Shown here: positions 54,778 to 64,000 of the stretch, in pieces
How the letters are laid out: each line of letters begins with the position of its first letter
Numbering within the stretch: the stretch's first letter is position 1
NCBI GenBank assembly: GCA_020746835.1
Contig: JAGPNK010000012.1
Span: 806,001 to 870,000, forward strand
Direction: 5' to 3'
DNA length: 64,000 nucleotides
Source: Stachybotrys elegans
Lineage: Eukaryota; Ascomycota; Sordariomycetes; Hypocreales; Stachybotryaceae
Made by a program: the position numbers and the translations under genes
Notes under the pieces: generated by a model
What the model saw: only the letters and a program-made list of their open reading frames with translations
Told to the model about the DNA's origin: nothing
Database searches by the model: none

Positions 54778-54965
54778 TTTTGCTACTGCAGCCCCCTCAT
54801 TCCTCTCTGGCTCCGGCCAACAGGTGATGTCAGGTACAGTCCGACGATCCCTTCATTGTTGACTCTCTTCTTTGATACTGCGGGCAGTAGGGCAGCCATC
54901 ATTGGTCGCAGACACGATTGTGTCCCTCACTGAATGCACCGACTCTCTCATGGTATACGGACTGA
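54778..54965 (+). repeat. Dispersed repeat R1, copy C
   Basis: Shares CTCTGGCTCCGGC, AACAGGTGATGT and CGATCCCTTCATTGTT with the other copies; the first two blocks match the complement of 62505-62535. Confidence 0.7.
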
Positions 54966-56679
54966 ATAATCGTAGGTGAAATATTGGTAACATTGGAGAA
55001 ATTCAACTAATCTAAGTGGTGTAGCTGTGTGGCCTAGCCTCGGGTATCGGTCGCAGTTTGTGCACTCAGCAATCACTCACGTACGCGTGCTGCCAGGACT
55101 GCACTGCCTCGGGGCGTCAAGATGAGATGGACGTACTTGCCCGAAGCGAAGAGTCAACTGAGACGACAGCGGCTCAAGACTTAGCATCGCCGGAATCAAC
55201 AGAGAATTTGGCAAGTCTTACACACACCGCAGCCATCAGGTCGGCCTGTTTCCAAGGTGAGAGTACAGCTGAGCGACTGCCACCTCGAGCTGACATCGTG
55301 CAAGGGCGTTACCATTACAATTATAGCCTGGAAAGAAATTTCATCAACATAAAGGGGCGAGGCTCACGTAGCTCACCCTATTGGCTAGAAGATGGTATGC
55401 CCAAGAAACTATGACTGGATATTCCGGGGAATGACCCTTTGGTGAAGGCTCGATTGGACAAAGATCCTTGGCTGATGATTGGGGTCCATAAAGGTACAAA
55501 GTTGGTGTAACATCTGTTGGGTCACAAGGTACAAAATTGCTGATTATGATGCAACCTGTCACAGTCAGCAAAAGCTCGGCCCGAGGTAAACAAAGTAGAC
55601 CTGAGCCCTACCCCTCCTATCTTCATACGCTCATGCGGTATACCCAAAGAGTTCTGGTGCGAAAGGAGACATTTGACCATTCTGTTGTGGCACATCTTTT
55701 GGTCTTCATTTACTGTTACCGGCTGCATCGTACGGCGAAACGAGAGTAACTGAACAACTCCTCTCAGTCCACGCAACTGAATGGTATCCCATGATGCCAC
55801 ACCTTAATAGTAAGATGCCATGTAGTCGTGACCTTCATCAATCTGTAGGCCATCGAACGGGCCGATAACTCGAGTAAGCCGCCCCCAATTCACAGGAATA
55901 GACATCAGGTAAGGCTCACCTCGGTCAAAGACATTAGAAGCGTAAAAATTGTAGAATCACATGGTTACACCGATGAGTGATCAAGCCCTTCACCCACCAC
56001 AGCTCCGGAGACTTGTAAGAATGTGACGTGAGAATCAGTCCTATAGAAGAATGAGCCCTGCATAATATCTGGCGTTTGGCGAATGAGATCTACAATTCCA
56101 TTACTCTCTAGTCTATCCAGCTTTCACGCTGTGCCCCAAAGTAAGACATGTGGAGGCGGGGAGGGTAAAGACTGCAGCTAGCCGGGGGGGGGGGGGGGGG
56201 GGGGAGAATGATGTGTAGGTACATCACCGGGCTCATTGCGTTGTAACCTTTATTTGAATGTCAATAACCATAGCTATATGCCTGAACCTTTCCCAAACTA
56301 CTGCCACGGGCTTATCCTACTCGTTGGCATCTATTTATTCGATGGTGTCAATATTACCAGGGAAATTGTTCCTCTAAGTCACAAGTATCTATCCCATTGT
56401 TCTGAAAATCAAGAAATCTCGTATGGTGTGTGTATGACATTTATTCTTACACCGAGATCATCTGGCCGACTGCGCCTCAAGTGACATGGAATAATTGGAG
56501 GGGAGACGCGCGTATGCTTTTCTCCCTCAATGTTGTTAGTCAGGACCTCGGTCAGATGCCACACCAGAGTCAGCTATCGGGCGTTGAGAGACACTCACTA
56601 AGAACTTGGCATAAGCAATGATACATTTGAGCTCAGCTAGTAGTGTAAGGAAGACAGCCAGATTTTGTGACTGGCCGTG
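54966..56679. other. Intergenic with duplication copy 2 and a G-run
   Basis: No supported gene. Frames at 55058-55414 and 55522-55800 lack ATG context or family likeness. From about 55870 it is copy 2 of the segmental duplication, interrupted after 56205 by about 450 bp that copy 1 lacks. Confidence 0.45.
56184..56204 (+). repeat. Homopolymer of 21 G
   Basis: An uninterrupted G-run at the end of the duplicated upstream part; the corresponding place in copy 1 has only short G runs. Confidence 0.9.
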
Positions 56680-56686
56680 TATAAAA
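56680..56686 (+). promoter_or_regulatory. TATA box of the intact TIL gene
   Basis: TATAAAA 117 bp upstream of the ATG at 56803. Confidence 0.5.
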
Positions 56687-56802
56687 GATGAAGCATCGCC
56701 AGCTTCTTGCAGAAAAAGCACCATCCATTAGACATTACTCTTCAACCTCCTTGCAAACCAATTCTCATCTTCTACAAAAGAAAATCAACAAGAAATCTCA
56801 AA

Positions 56803-57183
56803 ATGAAGTTCATTGTTGGCCTTCTTCTGTCCTCTGTCTCTGCTGTCATGGCAAACCCGGTGCCCCAGCCTGAGACTACCCCAGCTGCTGTGCCTGTGCA
56901 GCGATGTGTGGTAAGTTGTATTCTGCAAATGTCTCAGCACGATTCACTAATAGGTTCTGATTAACAGCCAAACGCCGTTTGGCTTGAGTGCGGTACGGCT
57001 TGTCCCCCGACATGCGCCGAGCCCAACCCCGAAAATTGCACCACTCAATGCGTGGTCGGGTGCCAGTGCGTGGAAGGCTTTGTTCTTAATGAAGTGAGTT
57101 TGTGTCGACGAAACGTGCCTGGGCAAATCTGACATATCTGATTCATCTAGGTTGGATTGTGCGTCACTCTCGATCAGTGTTAG
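56803..57183 (+). CDS. Small secreted TIL-domain protease inhibitor, 88 aa, three exons
   Basis: Exons 56803-56910, 56968-57093, 57151-57183. Signal peptide [17 protein letters not shown], then a short Pro/Thr linker and a trypsin-inhibitor-like domain: [55 protein letters not shown]. All ten cysteines of the domain are present with the usual CxCxxGFV spacing. Such domains block serine proteases of the trypsin/chymotrypsin/elastase type. Introns flank the domain, and the last exon has only 10 codons. Target unknown; defence against host or competitor proteases is plausible. Confidence 0.88.
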
Positions 57184-58056
57184 CTTGAATAGCTTGATAG
57201 GGGCGGGGAACATGATGGCTCAATAGCAGTCTTCTTAACATCAACGCAATTGGGCTTGTCCGCTTTTGGCATGCAGCACTGTGCGTGCATAGAATTCACT
57301 GGGAGCTATAAGAAAATTGAGTGAAGGAGGTGGTGTCTTGTTAGAGGATAGTTGATATCACAATACACTTATACTCTAATTTCGAGCCGGGTTCTCTCGG
57401 AATTGCTATACTAAATATTCACATTATTTGATATGTAGAGAGTGGCAGTAGAGAAATGTCAGCGTACAGAACTTGTGTAGTAGACAGAATAAAACCTACC
57501 ATACATGAACCTAGCTTCAATGGACGTATCAGTTGTACAATGCCGCGCCTCATGTTAACACCCCACTTGCAAATGCGGGATTTGAAGCCGGGCATATGAG
57601 GAACCCAATGAAGCTTGAAATTAGGCACTATATATACCTTTTTAGTACCTCTTGTAGAAGCCGTCTACAATTCAAACTTGATGATATCCTTATCGTCGAC
57701 TTTGTCGAAGGCGTATGTACTGGGCTTATGTCTCTCCGCTCTAGTTGCTATAGCACTTGACCTTCATTCACTCTTGTTCCCCCTTCTATTACTCCTTTAC
57801 ACCTAATAACTCACACCTTCTTAACCGTGTATTATCGTGATCTCAGCGAGAGAAGTAGGTCCCAGACTACAGGTTTAATAGTCATGGTAGATCTCATCCA
57901 TGCTCCAACACAGGATTCCATTATGTTCAAAACTAATCTAAGCGAGATTCTGGTGAGATTGACTCGAGAATATCGACATGGAAAGGGAACAACAAATATA
58001 GAAGAGCCATAAAGTAAGTCCATGACTACACCGGCAGCTAATCACTGTGCATTCCC
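57184..58056. other. Intergenic, no gene seen
   Basis: AT-rich 870 bp between the TIL gene and the glutaminyl-tRNA synthetase stop. Confidence 0.5.
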
Positions 58057-60304
58057 TTATTTTCTAGCATCTTCTTTGAGAGATACTATTCGGTTCAAGA
58101 CAATCTTTTCATCCGTGCTGTCTCTGTCGACGACCTATTGATAAGTTAGCGCTGAGTCCACGGCTCTGGAATCTATTGATAGACAGATTCTAGGTACAGA
58201 TAAGAAATGTCACAGTACTTACAAAATAAGCCACGCGAATTCCTTGAAACCTCACATTTTCTGGCAGAAGTTTGCTGCTTTCGAGGTTGGATTTGGGCCA
58301 TGGAGCAGTTCGTGCAACTTCGGCAAAGCCCGAGTCAACAAGCGCGTTCTGGTGAATCGATTGGCTGTCATGGTTGATGTCACTCAGAAATCCACCATCA
58401 ACTGAAGATGGATCATCAGACTTGAAGAGACTGCCGTATACGCGGACTTCAACGGGCTGTGATCCCTCAGGCACCCAGTGGATAAATGCCTTGGGCTTTT
58501 TCGAATCCTTGTCGAGCACAGCGCGTATCTCCACGACCTTGCCATCGGTGTCCTTGCTGAAGCTAGTTGCCTTAATTGGATGTGGAAATCGCAGGAGACC
58601 TACAATCTTTCCTGGTGCAAGGCGGAAATAGTCCGGGCTATCAATCTCGCGGAAATCCGAACGGTCGATGAAGACAGTCTGGGTTAGCTTGAGTTTATGG
58701 GAGCCCAAGTTGGGATCTTTAGGAGAGAATGGGAAATCGATTTCCTGCCCATGCATGTCTCCCATGTCCTCAATGATGACCCGAACCGGGTCAAGCACCA
58801 GCATCAAGCGTGGCACAGATGTTTCCAGGCTCCGACGGACAGACTGCTCAAAACGAGCTATGGGGATAGACGTGACTGCTGTCGTGACACCAAGTTCGTT
58901 GATGAAAGAAAGGATAGCAGATGGGGGGACGCCCCGGCGACGAAGAGCCGAAAGAGTAAAAAGGCGAGGATCGTCCCATCCTTTGACAATGCCCAGATTC
59001 ACCAATTTTTCAAGTGATCTTTTGCTCAATACAGTACCAGAGATGTTCAATCGCCCTTATATAAATCACGTAAGTTATTTCTTGGCGATAGTAGATGAAC
59101 TTATAACAACATACCGTACTCCCTCTGCATAGGCTCATAGACACCAAGGCTTTTGTTCAGCCACCTACACGTCGTTAGCAGATAAAAACATATAATGGCG
59201 AATCCCACTCGTAGCTCTCTCTGGCGGTTAGAAACTCTCCCGTGCAGAGACTGTGTGTAATCCCTTCCGAGCTATCGCATAAACAATGCGCAAAGCCATA
59301 AACAGGGTAAATTTTCCACTTATCGCCAGTGCGGACATGATGCGTCTGATCTTTGGGAATTCGGTAGGCAGCCAGATCCCACATCTGAGGGTTCGGGTTT
59401 TCAATGTCTTGCTTCATGCGAAGAAAGGCAGTCTGCGGCTCGTACTTGCCATCTCGCATATCACGGAACTTTCGCAGATTTGATTCAATGTCCTGGTTGG
59501 CATGTTCGCATCTGTACCGAGGCCCTTCCTTACCGTCCTTTCCTCCTCGCTGGAGTTTGATGTCGGCTTCTACACAATGGCAGACATATGCCCGGTCTAG
59601 TTGAATCAGCCGTTCAGCTAGATCGTATAGCTTTTGGAAATTGTCGCTTGCGTATGTTATCTTATGGGGAGTAAACCCTATAACAAACATTAGCAACTTA
59701 TCAAATTCCCACCAGTTCTGCTTTGTGGATATTCTGACCCAACCATTGAACAGCTTCCTCGATAGCGACAAAGAACTCTTCCTTTTCTTTGTCAGGATTC
59801 GTGTCGTCGAATCTTCATTTTGTCAGAAAAGGACCATCGGATACAACAGAATCGTATTGCTTGTCACCTGAGAATCTAGGATTTTGTCAGCATTGATTCA
59901 GTTAGGTTTCTAAGCCGCGCACATACTGTTTTACCGCCATGGAAGCGAGCAAAACCAAAGTTCACAGCAATCGCTTTTGCATGCCCCAAGTGAAGATAAC
60001 CGTTGGGTTCTGGCGGAAATCGGGTAAGGACATCTTTTGTCGGGCGCTCCTTGTAGACTTCAGCTAGAAATCCTTGCTTAAACATTGCATCTGGATCCAA
60101 GGGGGCATGGTCGTCTTCTGCTGGAAACGTGGGAGGATTTGCCTGGGTGGTTTCCTTGGGAACCCCCTCCTGTTTTCTGGTTTCATTGGCAGCTTTTCGC
60201 GCGCGTTTCTGCATCCTCTTCTTCAGCTCGTTCTTCGACACCATCTCTCCTGTCACCTCATCAAGCAGGAGCTTAGTGGCTGTATTTGTGGTAGCTTCTT
60301 CCAT
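58057..60304 (-). CDS. Glutaminyl-tRNA synthetase, 629 aa, seven exons
   Basis: Exons 60304-59927, 59875-59868 (8 nt), 59812-59739, 59677-59209, 59164-59115, 59055-58223, 58134-58057; total 1890 nt in frame. It charges tRNA-Gln in the cytosol. Class I motifs: HIGH-type [16 protein letters not shown] at about residue 97, then [45 protein letters not shown] and the KMSKS-type [29 protein letters not shown] and the beta-barrel anticodon-binding domain follow, ending [14 protein letters not shown]. The GlnRS rather than GluRS identity rests on the DTNP motif and the GTVLSKR loop. The eukaryotic N-terminal YqeY-like domain is absent; only a ~90 residue Lys-rich leader precedes the catalytic core, as in a shorter fungal form. 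The microexon restores GGKTILRFDDTNP. Confidence 0.9.
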
Positions 60305-60814
60305 GCCGGTTAGATGGGTAGAAACAAGAGTTGAGTGCGGTATGCGCAGTTGGGGAGTGAGTCAGGATTGTAGCCTAGGACAGGTCTTGGGATTACAAGG
60401 GGCGCAGCGGTGCCTTTTAAAGCAGCAGCCAATTGGATGAAAGGCATCTTTTAGTAATGGGTGTCTCCGACCAACAGATATGCGTGGATCCCCGCATCAT
60501 CGCGTTTGGAAAGGCAATGTCCCCAAATTGTTATGAGGGGACTATCTGGGAAATTTCGAGCGCTCAGGACTAGAATCCTCTTCCATCAAGAGGCGGCAAT
60601 ACCACGTATCTGGTAGTGAATGTGAGAGCCCATGACTGCGATCGAGGAGATATATCAGTACTGGTGATGGATAACAGTCGTTCTTCCCACCAAGCGATTG
60701 ACCACTCATGAAGCTCTCTTGATTGGCCGTGTGAGTCCCCACCCTAGACCACCAAAATTTGGTACAATAATTCTAACTTTTGGCAAACGTGTTTCCGTCA
60801 CCAGACCTTTATCC
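60305..60814. promoter_or_regulatory. Divergent promoter, GlnRS and methyltransferase genes
   Basis: 510 bp between the two start codons; no element named. An in-frame stretch without ATG extends the methyltransferase frame back to 60698. Confidence 0.4.
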
Positions 60815-62227
60815 ATGCCCTCAGCCATGTTAAGTCTACCGCCGTCTTACTCTAGTGCTCGGAATTACACGGACGACATCTGCGCTTTCCTTTCTACCCC
60901 TCTCGTCCGCCAGATCACTGGGGGCATTCACGTCAACGATGCCTTGATTCACCACGCCTGGGAGAAGCTGCCGCCTGAATGGACCGCTTGGTTCTCGTCA
61001 GTACCGGATCATCGACTCGTTCAACGTCATCTCCTCCAGCACATTGAAGAAACCGAGCCCCACGACTTGGAACATTCAAAGGATGATGTACTGCTGTCCT
61101 CACAAATTCAGCCACAGTCCCTGACCAAATGGCTCAACACAGTTCGGTCTCTTGCCCTCCCTCGAGTTCAACGCAATGGTCCATCGATTTCGTTACCAGA
61201 TATCCTAAAACAGCGTATGAAAACGAAGAAGATAGCAGAGATATCGAGAGCTACGGCCTACATTCACGCCAAATGCGTTGACCTGAACATCACCCATATT
61301 ATAGACATGGGCTCAGGCCAGGGATATCTCTCGGCTAGTCTTGCATTCCTGTTCCCAAATCTCCACATACTTGCAATCGATGGAAGCGGTTCGCAGATAG
61401 AAGGTTCAAAATCCTTTGCTGCATCGCTTGGGATAAAAGAAGACAGACTCCAACACGTTGTCCACTGGATTGATGGCTCTTCCGCAGTCCAGTCAATAAT
61501 CGAAGACTGGGCTCAAGGAACGAGATGTATCCTTGTCGGTTTGCATGCTTGTGGCAACTTGTCGGAGCATATGCTCAGGTATTTTGTTACGATACCCTGC
61601 ATCCAGGCTCTGGCGGCTATTGGGTGCTGCTATAATCACATCATTGCAACATCGCCCGAGTACCCTCAAGGCTTTCCCATCAGTTCGGCCCTCACTTGCA
61701 GAGACCTTTTTCTCAGTCCAACAGCTTTTATGGCGGCATGTCAGGTGCCCGATAATTGGAAAACGCCAGAAGCGTACAACAAACAAGACAACAATATATC
61801 AGTCTTCACCAAGCGACGTCTATATCGGGCTATGTTGGAAAGACTTTTCTACGACAAAGGCGTCAAGCTTAACACCGAGGAAAGACCTGCCTGGGGAACA
61901 CGAAAGAGCGATATGGTTGACTTTACCAGCTACACCCGCAAAGCTATGGACTCTTTGCAAATTGAGGACTCTAAAATCACGCCAATGGATCTTGCTCTTT
62001 ATGAAGAGAAATACGGAAAATTTGGAGGTCAGATTGCAATCCTCTGGACTCTAAGCATTATTTGCTGTAAAGTGATAGAAAGCGCAATCCTGATGGACCG
62101 GTATTGGTATCTCGAGGAACAGAACGTGGGCAAGGTCGATGTATTTCCGATATTCGATCCAATGGTGTCTCCAAGAAATATGATAGTAGTAGCAGAGAAG
62201 CAGAGGGAAGAGCAGAGGGAAGAGTAG
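60815..62227 (+). CDS. METTL25/RRNAD1-like methyltransferase, 470 aa
   Basis: Single exon. I chose the ATG at 60815 because the open frame upstream has no ATG. The AdoMet-binding fold is clear: HIIDMGSGQGYLSASLAFL (motif I), ILAIDGSGSQIEGSKSFAAS, ILVGLHACGNLSEHML and ALAAIGCCYNHI, the set I know from the METTL25 / RRNAD1 group. Residues 120-170 (RMKTKKIAEISRATAYIHAK) are the conserved KK-E lead-in. The substrate in fungi is unknown; one mammalian relative has been linked to tRNA or rRNA modification. The C-terminus ends in a charged repeat (QREEQREE). Confidence 0.85.
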   Translation: MPSAMLSLPPSYSSARNYTDDICAFLSTPLVRQITGGIHVNDALIHHAWEKLPPEWTAWFSSVPDHRLVQRHLLQHIEETEPHDLEHSKDDVLLSSQIQPQSLTKWLNTVRSLALPRVQRNGPSISLPDILKQRMKTKKIAEISRATAYIHAKCVDLNITHIIDMGSGQGYLSASLAFLFPNLHILAIDGSGSQIEGSKSFAASLGIKEDRLQHVVHWIDGSSAVQSIIEDWAQGTRCILVGLHACGNLSEHMLRYFVTIPCIQALAAIGCCYNHIIATSPEYPQGFPISSALTCRDLFLSPTAFMAACQVPDNWKTPEAYNKQDNNISVFTKRRLYRAMLERLFYDKGVKLNTEERPAWGTRKSDMVDFTSYTRKAMDSLQIEDSKITPMDLALYEEKYGKFGGQIAILWTLSIICCKVIESAILMDRYWYLEEQNVGKVDVFPIFDPMVSPRNMIVVAEKQREEQREE

Positions 62228-62901
62228 AGGTCATTGATCAAACCGTGATATACCGACAGCGGAAGAATGTGAATTATTACAAAAACTGCTCACCATCCTT
62301 TGCGATAGGTTTCTGAATTCAATGTCGTCAGGGAAACTTGCTAAGGAGAATGCATATGATCCAGTGTAAGATGATCCAAATAATCTTTGATAGAGTAGAT
62401 GCATGTAGTGTAGAAAAAGGAACAATAGTATATACAAAAAATGGTAGCCTTGCTACCCATAGAACCAAAGAATAGAGTTAAACAATAAAGAGATCGTTAG
62501 ATAACATCACCTGTTAGCCGGAGCCAGAGAACAAAAAGGGGGCTACGGCTGCGGTAGCAACCACTTGCAAACGTATATAGTCAGGGGGTGGCTGTAGTTA
62601 CCAGACTCGATGTGCGTGCATACCGTTCGTCGGCTCTAGCCCTTACGTGTGTTCTGACGAAGATCCAAATTATCTTTATTGTCAAATTGGGCGATCTCGA
62701 AGTCACTGACCTTTATCCATTCAGGACACTACATCGGAGGTTGCGACGAGTAGAATATCCAATTTCACACTGTCTGGTTCATTTATATTTAGGTAGTTCG
62801 CTTTGTATATTGATGTAGCTATGCTGCATCTCGGATTGCTATGAGTCTGTGTAACTAAAGTTTATTAAACTGTCAACCATACCACCATGTTCTCCCCCAT
62901 C
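62228..62901. other. Intergenic with R1 copy D
   Basis: No gene seen. Convergent 3' regions of the methyltransferase and the glycosyltransferase plus the repeat. Confidence 0.5.
62365..62569 (-). repeat. Dispersed repeat R1, copy D, possible solo-LTR-like element
   Basis: On the minus strand it contains all blocks seen in copies A-C: a GCTACCGCAGCC start, CTCTGGCTCCGGCTAACAGG, then GGGTAGCAAGGC and ATATACTATTGTTC. The segment begins TG and ends CA on the + strand, as LTRs do, but I found no target-site duplication. It carries T where copies B and C have C. Confidence 0.65.
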
Positions 62902-64000
62902 TTACTCGACGGCTTCCAACACGCCAGCCTTGATGATTCCTCCGCTACACTTGACAGGAAGAGACTTTAGGGTCCGGGTCTGGTCCAAGTGCACGCTGCC
63001 CCATCTCAGAAACGCTGCGTATGTCCCTGGGGTGATGTCCGCATCTGCATGCTCCTGCATGTCCCAGATCTTTGACAAGTTTACCAACTTCTTGTTCTCA
63101 ATGCCGTGAGATAGTTTCATAGTTGATGCGTTGGAAAGGAGCTGATGGACAAGATATTCAGCGTCTGGATCCCTGTCTTCCTCTTTTACGCTGTCTCGTG
63201 GCATTGCGAGGAGGTCGTATTGCCGCTGCCCATCCAACTTGCAGATGATTTGGGCGAGGAAAGTTTCTGCGATGGAGAGAACGTAGGCATGCTTCTCCCA
63301 GTACTCGGGCCCATTGAAGCCAATCGACTCATCTTGGAGCATGCGGACCCTGTTAAAGGCAAGAGTGTGCCCAACATAGTCGTTCATCAAAGAATTGTCA
63401 ATGTCAAACTTCTCCTGCATCTCTTTGGGAAAGTCGACCTTCTGCACCTGACGGAGGAGTGGGTGGTTCCGGACTCCAGTACAGTCCGTTCGGCCTCTCC
63501 AGACTTCCAGAAAGACCTCGTGCCACAATCGAACAAATAGATTGCCCTTTGTGGCCGCAATGAACCCATTCATGATGACATCGTTTCCTGGGTGTGTGGC
63601 GGTAGCAAATCCTGCAATCTCATAGGGTGTTGAAGGGTCCTCAATTGCGTTCCAGCAAATGTCGTCCATGTGCCTAAATAGTGTTGTCCCGACGTCCAGC
63701 CACACACCACCGTAGTGAAACAAAAGGGGTAAGCGGACGACATCGCCGCTGTGCGCTCCCACGTAAGGACCAGTCATTGCTCTGTTGTTGAACGCATCGT
63801 GAAATTCTGTACGGTCGAGATAGTGCTCCACGTTCATCGGAGAGCCTTCCACATGGTCCAGAACCCTCACGGTCCACTCGGGCCCAAGTCTTCGCACCCA
63901 GCCGATGATGTTACGTTTGACATAAGGCCTCATCTGAGAAAACCCCGTGTCCCAGAACGCCCATATATTCTTCTGTGACGTGACCGGTTGAAACCGCAGT
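62902..64000 (-). CDS. Capsular-polysaccharide-synthesis-type glycosyltransferase, 3' part (5' end outside window)
   Basis: The frame is open from the window end to a TAA at 62902-62904, 365 codons. The first in-frame ATG (63933) is internal: upstream residues QKNIWAFWDTGFSQMRPYVK are the conserved N-terminal motif of this family (IWxFWxxG), so the start lies beyond 64000. The GT-A signature HSGDVVRLPLLFHYGGVWLD carries the Asp pair and GGxxLD loop found in the Caps_synth/Gly_transf_sug families. NGFIAATKGNLFVRLWHEVF follows. It should transfer a sugar from a nucleotide donor; acceptor unknown. Such genes are widespread in ascomycetes. No intron is seen in this part. Confidence 0.85.
   Translation of the reverse strand, partial: LRFQPVTSQKNIWAFWDTGFSQMRPYVKRNIIGWVRRLGPEWTVRVLDHVEGSPMNVEHYLDRTEFHDAFNNRAMTGPYVGAHSGDVVRLPLLFHYGGVWLDVGTTLFRHMDDICWNAIEDPSTPYEIAGFATATHPGNDVIMNGFIAATKGNLFVRLWHEVFLEVWRGRTDCTGVRNHPLLRQVQKVDFPKEMQEKFDIDNSLMNDYVGHTLAFNRVRMLQDESIGFNGPEYWEKHAYVLSIAETFLAQIICKLDGQRQYDLLAMPRDSVKEEDRDPDAEYLVHQLLSNASTMKLSHGIENKKLVNLSKIWDMQEHADADITPGTYAAFLRWGSVHLDQTRTLKSLPVKCSGGIIKAGVLEAVE

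Larger units (their letters stand above)
55870..57190 (+). repeat. Segmental duplication, copy 2
   Basis: Counterpart of 53600-54450, with an insertion of roughly 450 bp between the G-run and the TIL gene promoter. Confidence 0.6.

Noticed and set aside
55058..55800. Two frames of 92-118 codons in the TIL region
   Set aside because: The first begins without ATG and neither has a signal peptide, cysteine pattern or splice support.
1..64000. CRISPR arrays, bacterial operons or insertion sequences
   Set aside because: None seen; splice sites, mitochondrial presequences and an intron-bearing tRNA show that the DNA is eukaryotic.

Overview
The window is nuclear DNA of a filamentous ascomycete, most likely a sordariomycete close to Hypocreales. 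Evidence: short 45-70 bp introns with GTRNGT donors and CTAAC-type branch sites, long GC-rich exons beside AT-rich intergenic DNA, and fungal families (Egh16-like secreted protein, HET domain, Clr5 domain, rhodopsin-domain membrane protein, fungal bZIP). The genus call is inference only. About 28 genes or gene relics are supported; exon limits below were worked out by hand from splice signals and reading-frame continuity.

Region by region. 0-13.3 kb: 3' part of a secreted M28 aminopeptidase, an F-box protein, a Clr5-domain protein, a small two-exon gene, an Est1-like pseudogene fragment lying against the end of an 8-exon Mdm20/NatB auxiliary-subunit gene, and a BTB-domain gene. 13.3-17.9 kb: AT-rich relics, a secreted amidase-signature protein, and a dispersed repeat.

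17.9-27.7 kb is the most striking part. The three proteins specific to the glycine cleavage system (P, H and T) and a mitochondrial serine hydroxymethyltransferase lie next to each other, followed by a gene for a three-repeat Myb factor resembling yeast Bas1. The P, H and shared SHMT/T promoters all carry paired or triple copies of TGACTCGGTGA or close variants. TGACTC is the known yeast Bas1 core site, and Bas1 controls glycine-cleavage genes in yeast. The layout therefore looks like a compact mitochondrial glycine/one-carbon regulon with its regulator beside it. The L protein is shared with other dehydrogenases and is not in the window.

28-41.3 kb: an intron-containing tRNA-Gln(UUG), a GPI-anchored His/Cys/Asp-rich repeat protein (probably metal-binding), then a run of small-molecule metabolism genes without a PKS/NRPS backbone: SDR, bZIP regulator, MFS exporter, NmrA-like reductase, SDR pseudogene, ABM monooxygenase and EthD protein. 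42-53 kb: arrestin-like protein, Egh16-like secreted protein, a DUF2235 hydrolase beside a HET-domain protein, and a seven-TM rhodopsin-domain protein. 53.5-57.2 kb: a duplicated block with two secreted TIL-domain protease-inhibitor genes, one broken by a single-base deletion. 58-64 kb: glutaminyl-tRNA synthetase with an apparent 8-nt microexon, a METTL25/RRNAD1-like methyltransferase, and a glycosyltransferase cut by the window end. A diverged ~200 bp repeat family with RIP-like transitions occurs four times between 36 and 62.6 kb.
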